Below are positions 52,390 through 59,677 of a stretch of DNA of 64,000 nt, piece after piece. Source of the DNA: DATKBT01 sp035546295 (GTDB lineage: Bacteria; Acidobacteriota; Thermoanaerobaculia; Multivoradales; Multivoraceae); contig DATKBT010000125.1 in the NCBI GenBank assembly GCA_035546295.1, positions 62,001-126,000 of the forward strand. Reading direction: 5' to 3'. A program made the position numbers and the translations under genes. How positions within the stretch are numbered: the stretch's first letter is position 1; the number at the start of each line of letters is the position of its first letter. The notes beneath the pieces were generated by a model, which saw only the letters and a list, made by a program, of their open reading frames with translations, searched no databases and was not told the DNA's origin.

Positions 52390-53118
52390 GTGCTCGTCGA
52401 GATCGTCGCCGATGCCGACGCGGTCGCCCGTCGCGCCGCCGACTCGCTGGTGCGAGCGCTCGCCAGGTCGAGCGCGCTTCGCCTGGCGCTGCCCACCGGG
52501 CGCACCGCGGCGCCGCTCTACGAAGAGCTCGCTCGGCGCCGCCGCGCCGGCCGCTTCGACCTCGGGGAGACCCGGGTGTTCAACCTCGACGAGCTGCTCC
52601 TGCCGGTGTCGTCGATCGGCACGCCTCCGGCCGGCAGCTTCGCCGAGTTCATGCACCGGCACGTCGTCTCGCCCCTCGGCATGCGCTTGGAGCACTGGGA
52701 GATCCCGCGCGCCGGGGCCGAGGATCCCGAGGCGGAGTGCCTGCGCTACGACCGGGTGCTCGCCGAGGGAGGGCCGCTCGACCTGGCGGTGCTCGGGATC
52801 GGCGCCGACGGTCACGTCGCCTACAACCTGCCGAACGAGGTCTCGGAGCGCACCCACGTCGTCGAAGTTCCGGAGGCCGCCGCCGACACTCTCGAGCTGC
52901 CCGCCTCGGCGCGTCCCTTGCGCGCGATCACCATGGGGCTCGGTCCGCTGCGCAGCGCGCGCCGGCTGCTGCTGTTGGCCAGCGGCGAGGAGAAGGCGGA
53001 GGCGGTGCGCGCTCTGGTCCAGGGTCGCGAAGACCCCGAATGGCCGGCCTCGCTGCTCAAGCGCCACCCGCGCTTCGAGATCTTGATCGACCGGGCGGCG
53101 GCGGCCGGTCTACGCTGA
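52390..53118 (+). CDS. nagB: Glucosamine-6-phosphate deaminase (NagB-like)
   Basis: 242 residues from GTG 52390, four bp after the deacetylase stop. NagB features: LPTGRTAAPLYEEL, FNLDELL with Asp67, GIGADGHVAYN with Asp140 and His142, and ITMGLGPLRSARRLLLLASG. In E. coli the motif is DGHIAFNEP; here Glu of that motif is Leu147, although Glu150 follows closely. It should convert GlcN-6-P to fructose-6-P and ammonia in the cytoplasm. A 6-phosphogluconolactonase-like activity is a less likely alternative. Confidence 0.85.
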   Translation: MLVEIVADADAVARRAADSLVRALARSSALRLALPTGRTAAPLYEELARRRRAGRFDLGETRVFNLDELLLPVSSIGTPPAGSFAEFMHRHVVSPLGMRLEHWEIPRAGAEDPEAECLRYDRVLAEGGPLDLAVLGIGADGHVAYNLPNEVSERTHVVEVPEAAADTLELPASARPLRAITMGLGPLRSARRLLLLASGEEKAEAVRALVQGREDPEWPASLLKRHPRFEILIDRAAAAGLR

Positions 53119-53122
53119 CGCG

Positions 53123-54625
53123 ATGCCCAGGCCGGCGCCTCCGCCCAAGCTCCTCCCGGTCCTCCTCCTGGTCTCGGTGACGACGACCCTGGTCGCCGCC
53201 TACGCCGGCTTCGGCTGGTGGCGGAGCGCGCAGGCGCCGGTGACGCTCGACGAGCTGCCGGCGAACGACCGCCAGCGGCTCGTCTCGGAGGTCCAACGGG
53301 TCTTGCCTGGCGTTCACCAGGCCGCTTGGTTCCAGCCCGAGATCGGCTACACGCTGCGGCCGGACGCCATCATCGAGGCCTGGGACGACGTCTTCCGCTC
53401 GAACGCCATCGGCTACCGGACGGGTCCCGTCCACAAAGCTTCCGGCGTCTTCCGCGTCCTGTTCGTCGGCGACTCCTGGACCTACGGCATGGGGATCCGA
53501 GAGGAGGAGTCCTTCCCCAAGGTCCTCGAGCGCCTCGCCAACCGGCACGCGGGCGTCGAGCAGCGGATCGAGGCCTGGACGCTGGCGCTCCCCGGCTACA
53601 ACCTGATCAACGAGATCGCGGCGTTCGACTTCTGGTTCGGCCGGCTGCGCCCCAACGCGGTGGTCTTCGTGCCGAGCAGCAACGACAACCACAGCAGCGC
53701 GAGCGTCCTGCCGGGCGGCGAGCTCTTCTACGGCGCGGCGTCGGGGAGGGACCGCTTCGGCAGCCCCCATCCCCACGCGTACCGCGTGCCCTGGCCGCTC
53801 GACTCGTTCGTCTATCGGCAGCGCTGGCGTCTGGCCTGGGAGCGGCTGCGGCTCGCCGAGGAGAAGCTCGCCTACTACCGTGTCCCGTCCTTCCTGCTCT
53901 TCCTCGCGGTGTGGGACCGGGCGATCGTCCACCAGAGCGTCCACGATGCCGGCCTGCGCTCCCGCTACACGATCGTGCCCCCCGAGTTGACGCTGCGGCG
54001 CGAGTGGGTGAACGCGAGCGAGGACGGGCACGGCAACCCGGCCGCCAACGAGCGCTACGCGCAGCTCGTCTATCGCCTCCTGGCTCCAGCCCTGGGCTGG
54101 CGGGCGCTGCCCGAGGCGCTTCGGTACACCGAGGTCGCCGACGTGCCGCTGTTCGAGCAGCCGCCGCCGGAGCCGGAGTGGCGGGCGGCGGCCGAGTCGA
54201 TCCAGCGCGAGGGCGGCCGCCGGTTCATCCCGAGGAGCTTCCGGGCGGGGGAGGGGGAGCTCGCGCAGTGGCCGGGCGCCGGCAACGTCGGCGACGGCAC
54301 CATCGGTCGGGCCGCCACCGTGCTAGTGCGCCCGCGCGAGGGGACGCAGCGCCTGCGGGTGCGGCTCGCCCGCCTGGAGAGCGTGCGCGCGCTCTACCCG
54401 ATCGAGGTCGAGGTCAGCATCCCAGGCCCTGACGGAGAGAGCCGCAGAGCGCTCGTGCTGGAGGCCGGCGGCCCCGAGGAGGTCGAGATCGAGCTCGAGG
54501 TGCCGCAGGCGCTGCGCGATGGGCGCGTGCTCGACGTGATCGTCGAGGCGGGCACGGTCGCCGCTATCGCCGACACCGAGGTCGCAGGCTCGTTGCGGAT
54601 CGTGTCGGTGGAGGCTGCGGATTAG
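53123..54625 (+). CDS. Membrane-anchored SGNH/GDSL hydrolase
   Basis: 500 residues from ATG 53123, four bp after nagB. One N-terminal helix (LLPVLLLVSVTTTLVAAYAG, ~10-30) anchors it. SGNH blocks: Ser118 (LFVGDSWTYGMG), Gly in LALPGYN, Asn in PSSNDN, and the Asp/His pair in EDGHGNPAANERYA. This is an esterase or acetylesterase fold. As last gene of the salvage operon it could remove O-acetyl groups from wall glycans, but that is inference. The ~150 C-terminal residues are a beta-rich domain I do not recognise. Confidence 0.82.
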   Translation: MPRPAPPPKLLPVLLLVSVTTTLVAAYAGFGWWRSAQAPVTLDELPANDRQRLVSEVQRVLPGVHQAAWFQPEIGYTLRPDAIIEAWDDVFRSNAIGYRTGPVHKASGVFRVLFVGDSWTYGMGIREEESFPKVLERLANRHAGVEQRIEAWTLALPGYNLINEIAAFDFWFGRLRPNAVVFVPSSNDNHSSASVLPGGELFYGAASGRDRFGSPHPHAYRVPWPLDSFVYRQRWRLAWERLRLAEEKLAYYRVPSFLLFLAVWDRAIVHQSVHDAGLRSRYTIVPPELTLRREWVNASEDGHGNPAANERYAQLVYRLLAPALGWRALPEALRYTEVADVPLFEQPPPEPEWRAAAESIQREGGRRFIPRSFRAGEGELAQWPGAGNVGDGTIGRAATVLVRPREGTQRLRVRLARLESVRALYPIEVEVSIPGPDGESRRALVLEAGGPEEVEIELEVPQALRDGRVLDVIVEAGTVAAIADTEVAGSLRIVSVEAAD

Positions 54626-55890
54626 CTGTACAGGAGGTGGGGTTTGCGCTCGCGCCGCCACGCCTCGTGCGCCGCCACGTCCCTTTGCCACAGCTCGTCG
54701 ACCCCGAGCCCGGCCTCGACCGCATCCGCCAGCCCGGCGTCGCCGGTGAGCCGGGCCAGCCAGCCCTCGCCCCGCCAGGCGAAGCCCGGCTCGTCGCGCA
54801 GCGCGACCAGCAGGGCCAGGCCCAGCCGGTAGGGCGAAGCGGCGTCCGGATCGGTCACCGTGACCTCGAGGCCGGCACATTCCTCGTCGCGGTGCTTGGG
54901 GTTCGGCGCCGCCGGCGATCGGGTCGGCACGAAGCGCGTGGTCTCGAGCTCGAAGCCCGGGGTGCCGAGGCGGTCGAGCTCGTCGCGCACGCGCTCGGCG
55001 TCGAGCCAGGGGGCGCCCAGCCGCAGGAACGGCGCTTCCGTCCCGCGCCCCTCGCTGGCGTTGGTCGCCTCGAGCAGGGCGGTGCCGGGGTAGGCGAGCG
55101 CCGCCTCGGCGCTGCGCAGGTTCGGCGAGGGCGGAACCCACTCCAGCCCGGCGTCGGGCCACGTCATCGAGCGCTGCCAGCCGGTCAGCTCGACCACCAC
55201 CAGGTCGGCGGGACGCTCGAGACCGGCGTTCACCAGCCGGGCGACCTCGCCCAGCGTCATCCCGTGGACCAGCGGCCCCGGAGCCATGTTGACGAAGCTC
55301 TCGGGCACCTGCTCGCGCGGCGAGCTGACCGGCCCCTCGACCCGCTCGCCGCCGAGCGGGTTCGGACGGTCGAGCACGACGAAGGTGACGCCCTGCTCGG
55401 CGGCGGCCTCGAGGCAGAGGATCATCGTGCTGACGTAGGTGTAGAAGCGCACGCCTGCGTCCTGGAGGTCGAGCACCAGCGCGTCGAGGTCGGCGAGGTC
55501 GGCGGCAGCCGGTGCGCGCTGCGCGTCATAGAGGCTCTTCACCGGCAGCCCCGGAGCGACGTCGTCGCCGTCGGCCACCACCTCGCCCGCCGCGGCTTCA
55601 CCGCGCAGCCCGTGCTCGGGACCGAACAGCCGCACCAGATCGACGCCGCGCGAGCGCAGCACGTCGATCGCGTGGACGCCCTCCCGCGTCACCGAGGCGC
55701 CGTGGGCGACCAGCCCGACGCGTCCCGCCGGCAGCTCGACCTCGCCTCGGTCGACGCGATCGAGGCCGGTGAGCACCTCCACCTCCATCTCCACCTCCAC
55801 CTCCACGTCCACTTCCACGTCGGGCGTCGGAGCCGGCCGGCAGGCGATCAGCAGCAGCGCCACACCGGCGAGGGCCCCCGGCGCCCTCAT
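54622..55890 (-). CDS. namZ: DUF1343 (NamZ-type) exo-beta-N-acetylmuramidase lipoprotein
   Basis: 422 residues from ATG 55890, overlapping the M14 peptidase stop (ATGA). Lipobox LLLIAC gives lipid-Cys17, then a repetitive Val/Glu/Asp linker (24-40). The DUF1343 domain is clear: FGPEHGLRG (89-97), DLQDAGVRFYTY (141-152), LDRPNPLGG, WVPPSPNLRS and ATNASEGRGTEAPF. Characterised members (NamZ, GH171) release MurNAc from the non-reducing end of glycan fragments; the Glu of GPEHG is the likely catalytic residue. It should act at the outer or periplasmic face, matching NagZ at 43.6 kb. Confidence 0.88.
   Translation of the reverse strand: MRAPGALAGVALLLIACRPAPTPDVEVDVEVEVEMEVEVLTGLDRVDRGEVELPAGRVGLVAHGASVTREGVHAIDVLRSRGVDLVRLFGPEHGLRGEAAAGEVVADGDDVAPGLPVKSLYDAQRAPAAADLADLDALVLDLQDAGVRFYTYVSTMILCLEAAAEQGVTFVVLDRPNPLGGERVEGPVSSPREQVPESFVNMAPGPLVHGMTLGEVARLVNAGLERPADLVVVELTGWQRSMTWPDAGLEWVPPSPNLRSAEAALAYPGTALLEATNASEGRGTEAPFLRLGAPWLDAERVRDELDRLGTPGFELETTRFVPTRSPAAPNPKHRDEECAGLEVTVTDPDAASPYRLGLALLVALRDEPGFAWRGEGWLARLTGDAGLADAVEAGLGVDELWQRDVAAHEAWRRERKPHLLYS
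55774..55821. repeat. Hexanucleotide tandem repeat in the NamZ linker
   Basis: Eight 6-bp units (CACCTC with CATCTC, CACGTC and CACTTC variants) run from 55774 to 55821. On the coding strand they give alternating Val with Glu or Asp between the lipid Cys and the folded domain. Such units vary easily by slippage without shifting frame, so linker length may differ between strains. Confidence 0.85.
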
Positions 55891-57530
55891 CGCGGAGCCA
55901 CCGTCACGCCGTCGATCCAGATGGCACGCACGGAGGCGCCGTCGAGCGGATCGGCGGCTCCTGCCGCCGGCTCCACCAGCAGGAAAGACGCGGGCGCGCC
56001 GGTGCGGATCGCCTGCGACGGACGACTCCGCGACAGCGCTTCGAGAGCTCCTTCGACCCGCGGCGCCAGGGCGCGCAGGATGTCGCCGAGACTCCGGGCC
56101 GGCTCGCCGCCCTCGACCGTCTCCTTGCGAACGAGGACCGAGGGCAACTCGTCGCGCTCCGCGACCAGCTCGATCGACGGTCGCCCCTCGCCCGCGATCG
56201 ACCGGGCGAAGGCCTCGGCCCTCGCTAGCCGGCTCGGCGGGACGCGCCAGAGCAGCCGGCCGACGCCGAGGCCGGCGAGCCGGTCGAGCGCCGGCCCGTC
56301 GAGCCAGCGCCGCACCTTCCAGCCGTCGGCGCCGACCGTGAACGCCGGCAGCAGCAGCGCACCGTCCCCCGCGATCTCCTCGAAGGCGCCGAAGAAGCGC
56401 GCGTCGCCGACCTCAGTGACCCGCGAGCGCGCCTCGACCGGCGGCCGGCACGCCATCGCGCGCTCGGGTCGTAACAGGTTCCAGGCGACGTCGGCGCGGA
56501 AGGGCTCGATCCCGGGGAGCAGCATTCGAGCGCCGCGCACCAGCCGGTCGGCCCAGGCGTCGGAGCGGTTGCGGGGGAGGTCCTCGTAGACCTTCGGGTC
56601 GTGGCCGGCGAGGTCGTCGGCGGCGAGCTCGCGCAGGACGACCGCCAGCGCGACGAAGTTGAGGCGCGTGAGCTGCTCGAGGTCGCCGCTGTCGGGCGGC
56701 GCTCCGCTCTCGAGCAGCACCACCGGGGTGCCCCAGGCCGTGAGGTTGTCGCCGAAGGCGCGCGGGCTCCAGTCCTCGTCGTAGCGGGCGACGCCGCCGG
56801 CGGTGAACGGCGCGAGCGAGGAGACGATCGCCGAGCACGCGCGCATCGCGCGGCGTCGCCCCGGGGTCACCGTGCCCTCCTCGTCGCCGGCCACCGCGAG
56901 CACCGCGTTGGTGGCGAGCACGCGGGTGTCACCGACCACGTTGCGCCGGTTCTGGTCGTGCAGGTTGATCCCGAGCTGCGGCTCGAAGCGGTCGCGGATC
57001 TCCTTGAGCAGGCGCCCCTCCGGCGTCGACAGGTTGAGCGCGTCGCGATTGACGTCGATCCCCTGGGCGTTGCGCCGTTCGTAGCGCTCGGCGCCGTCCG
57101 GGTTGAGCATCGGGATCATGCGCAGGGTGAGCTGTTCGAGCACCCGCGCGACCTCGGGCGTCTTGGAGCGCGACAGAAGGTGGTGGGCGAGGTCGAGCAG
57201 CGCCGGCGTCGCCGAGGGCTCGTCGCCGTGCATCTGCGACCAGAGCAGGACCTCGAACGGCCCGCGGCCCACGGAGATCAGATGGATCGAGCGCCCTTCG
57301 ACCGAGCTGCCGATCCGCTCGGCGGCGAGCACCCCGCCGGCGACCGCCTGCGGGTGGGCCTCCTGCAGCCGATCGAGCTCGGCGACGAGCTGGGCGTGAC
57401 GCAGGCAGGGGGCCGAAATCTCGACGAAGCGCTCGCTCGGCCAGAGCTGCCAGAGGTCCGCGGGGGTGGTGGCGATCGAGGTCGAGGGCTGCATCGTCAG
57501 GAGCAGCAGGAGCAGCAGGATCAGGGGCAT
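55887..57530 (-). CDS. Exported M14-family zinc carboxypeptidase with extra C-terminal domain
   Basis: 547 residues from ATG 57530, signal peptide MPLILLLLLLLTMQPS. Zinc ligands His101 and Glu104 (QMHGDEPS) with His191 (INLHDQN), substrate motifs NPDGAERY and GIDVNRD, and catalytic Glu273 (VLLESGA) are present. The C-terminal ~180 residues (after ARFFGAFEEI) do not belong to the core and resemble no family I can name. M14 enzymes include peptidoglycan stem-peptide gamma-D-Glu-DAP hydrolases, which would fit the ATGA coupling to the muramidase gene; this activity is inferred. Confidence 0.88.
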   Translation of the reverse strand: MPLILLLLLLLTMQPSTSIATTPADLWQLWPSERFVEISAPCLRHAQLVAELDRLQEAHPQAVAGGVLAAERIGSSVEGRSIHLISVGRGPFEVLLWSQMHGDEPSATPALLDLAHHLLSRSKTPEVARVLEQLTLRMIPMLNPDGAERYERRNAQGIDVNRDALNLSTPEGRLLKEIRDRFEPQLGINLHDQNRRNVVGDTRVLATNAVLAVAGDEEGTVTPGRRRAMRACSAIVSSLAPFTAGGVARYDEDWSPRAFGDNLTAWGTPVVLLESGAPPDSGDLEQLTRLNFVALAVVLRELAADDLAGHDPKVYEDLPRNRSDAWADRLVRGARMLLPGIEPFRADVAWNLLRPERAMACRPPVEARSRVTEVGDARFFGAFEEIAGDGALLLPAFTVGADGWKVRRWLDGPALDRLAGLGVGRLLWRVPPSRLARAEAFARSIAGEGRPSIELVAERDELPSVLVRKETVEGGEPARSLGDILRALAPRVEGALEALSRSRPSQAIRTGAPASFLLVEPAAGAADPLDGASVRAIWIDGVTVAPR

Positions 57531-57566
57531 CGGCGCGTCATTGTAAGGGGAGGTAGGCTCTCCGCG

Positions 57567-59588
57567 ATGTCGAAGCTCGCCACCGCGGCCGCCGTCGCTC
57601 TCCTCGCCGTCGCGTGCGCGCGGCCGGGAGAGGATGGGCGCGAGAACACCCTCGACGCGATCCTGCTGGTGACTCTCGACACCACGCGCTCGGACCGGCT
57701 CGGTTTCGAGGGCGCGCCGGTCGCGACGCCCACCCTCGACCGCTTGGCGGCAAGCGGCGTCCGCTTCGAGCACGCCTACACCACGGCGCCGATGACGCTC
57801 CCCGCGCACGCCTCGATCCTGACTGGGCTGCTGCCGCCCGAGCACGGCATCCACGAGAACTCCCGCCGGCTGCGGGGCGACGTTCCGCTGCTCCAGGAGC
57901 AGTTGCGCGACGCCGGCTGGACGACCGCCGCCTTCGTCTCCGGGCTGCCGCTCGCCCGCCAGTTCGGGCTCGCCCGCGGCTTCGGGCACTACGACGACGA
58001 GCTCGCCGCCGGCGCCACCGAGCGCCGCGCCGACGCCACGAGCGACCGCGCGATCGAGTGGCTGCGTAGTCTCGAGAGGGAGCGCGATCGCGTGTTTCTG
58101 TGGGTCCACTACTTCGACCCGCACGAACCCTACGACCCGCCCGAGCCGTTCCGCTCCGAGCACCCGGACGATCCGTACCTGGGCGAGATCGCGTTCATGG
58201 ACCGCGAGCTCGGTCGCCTGGTCGAGGTCTTCGAGGAGCGCTTCGCGCCGGCCGAGCGCCGGATCGTGGTCGCCGGCGATCATGGCGAGGGCCTCGGCGA
58301 CCACGGCGAGAGCCTGCACGGCAACCTGGTCTACGACAGCGTGATGCGCGTCCCCCTGCTGCTCGCCGGCGCCGGGCTCGAGCCCGAGGTCGTGGAGTCG
58401 CCGATCAGCACGCGCCGTCTCTTCGACACCGTTCTGACCTGGGCCGAGCTCGCCCCTCCCGGCGACGACGACGAGGTGGTGGTGGCCGAGGGGATGAAGC
58501 CCTACCTCCAGTACGGTTGGCAGCCGCAGGTGATGGCGGTGCTCGGCTCGATGAAGGCGATTCGCGCCGGAGGGCTCGAGCTCTACGACCTCGCCGCCGA
58601 TCCCGCGGAGACGCGCGATCTCTCGGGCTCGCTCCCCCTCGACCCGCGCCTCGAGGCGGCGCTCGGCGGCTATCCGATCCCGGCCGCCGGCGGCGGCGCT
58701 AGCGAGCTCGCCGCCGAGGACCGTACCGGGCTGGCGGCGCTCGGCTACGTGAGCTGGGACGGCGAGGCGGTCCTCCAGGAGGACGCTCCGAGCCCCGCCG
58801 AGATGACCCACCTCTTCGACGACCTCGACCGCGGCTCCGGCCTGTTCGTGCGCGGCGCCTATGCCCAGGCGATCCCGGTCTTCGAGCGCATCGCGGCCGA
58901 GGATCCCGGCAACCTGATGGTGATCGTTCGCCTGGCCGTCGCCAGCTCGCTGGTCGGACGGCTCGAGGAGGCCGACCGGCTGTTCGAGCGCGCCGCCGAC
59001 CTGCGGCCGGGGTCGCTCGACGTGCGCCACTACCGCGCGCTGCACCTGCTGCGCGCGGGGCGCTGGAGGGATGCGGAGCCGCTGTTCGAGGAGGTGCTCG
59101 CCGAGATGCCGGACCGGCTTCCGGCGCTGGCCGCGCTCGCCGGTATCCGCGAGCGCCAGGGCCTCCTCGAGGAGGCGCTGCGGCTCTACGAGAGGATCGC
59201 GAGCCTCGAGGCCCGGCCGGCGGCCGCGCTCGCGCGCATCGGAACGCTGCGCATGGCGCGCGGCGAGACCGCGGCCGCGATCCGCGCCTTCGAGCGCGCG
59301 CGCGGGCTCGATCCCGAGGGCTTCGGCCACCAGCTCGAGCTCGGCGTCCTCTACCTCGCCGAGCGCCGCCTGGACGACGCCGCAGCGGCGCTCGACGCGG
59401 TGTCCCCATCGCACCCCGAGCAGCCGATGGCGCTGTTCAAGCGGGCCCAGGTCGCGGTGCTGCGAGCAGAGCCCGACGCCGAGGAGCGGGTCCGGCGGTC
59501 CTGGCTCGCGGCCGACGCCATCACCGCGCCGTTGATTCGCAGCGAGAAACTGTTTCGCGGCATCCCTTTGGATCGCGAGCCGCGATGA
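57567..59588 (+). CDS. Sulfatase-fold lipoprotein with C-terminal TPRs; Thr at the nucleophile site
   Basis: 673 residues from ATG 57567. Lipobox ALLAVAC gives Cys17. The alkaline-phosphatase/sulfatase fold is shown by TLDTTRSDRLG (Asp38), TLPAHASILTG, HYFDPHEPYDPP and VVAGDHGEGLGDHGE. The formylglycine motif CxPxR is replaced by TLPAH (Thr77, His81), so it cannot carry formylglycine; Thr could be the nucleophile as in phosphoethanolamine transferases. TPR-like repeats fill ~430-650. Substrate unknown. It is divergent from the M14 gene by 36 bp. Confidence 0.87.
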   Translation: MSKLATAAAVALLAVACARPGEDGRENTLDAILLVTLDTTRSDRLGFEGAPVATPTLDRLAASGVRFEHAYTTAPMTLPAHASILTGLLPPEHGIHENSRRLRGDVPLLQEQLRDAGWTTAAFVSGLPLARQFGLARGFGHYDDELAAGATERRADATSDRAIEWLRSLERERDRVFLWVHYFDPHEPYDPPEPFRSEHPDDPYLGEIAFMDRELGRLVEVFEERFAPAERRIVVAGDHGEGLGDHGESLHGNLVYDSVMRVPLLLAGAGLEPEVVESPISTRRLFDTVLTWAELAPPGDDDEVVVAEGMKPYLQYGWQPQVMAVLGSMKAIRAGGLELYDLAADPAETRDLSGSLPLDPRLEAALGGYPIPAAGGGASELAAEDRTGLAALGYVSWDGEAVLQEDAPSPAEMTHLFDDLDRGSGLFVRGAYAQAIPVFERIAAEDPGNLMVIVRLAVASSLVGRLEEADRLFERAADLRPGSLDVRHYRALHLLRAGRWRDAEPLFEEVLAEMPDRLPALAALAGIRERQGLLEEALRLYERIASLEARPAAALARIGTLRMARGETAAAIRAFERARGLDPEGFGHQLELGVLYLAERRLDDAAAALDAVSPSHPEQPMALFKRAQVAVLRAEPDAEERVRRSWLAADAITAPLIRSEKLFRGIPLDREPR

Positions 59589-59598
59589 GCCCGTCCGG

Positions 59599-59628
59599 TT
59601 GCCCGGCTTTTCGAGGCTCTGCTAGCCT
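59599..59628 (+). promoter_or_regulatory. Candidate promoter of the TonB-receptor gene
   Basis: TTGCCC (59599-59604) and TAGCCT (59623-59628) are spaced 18 bp and lie 50-80 bp before the receptor ATG, just after the sulfatase stop. The match to a sigma-70-type promoter is moderate. Confidence 0.4.
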
Positions 59629-59677
59629 CGCAGCTCACCGCACGTGGATTCGACGGCGGCACCGCCAAGGAGACCCA

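Noticed and set aside
57531..59414. N-terminal extension of the M14 frame antisense to the sulfatase gene
   Set aside because: No motif is seen, and a proper signal peptide begins at ATG 57530.
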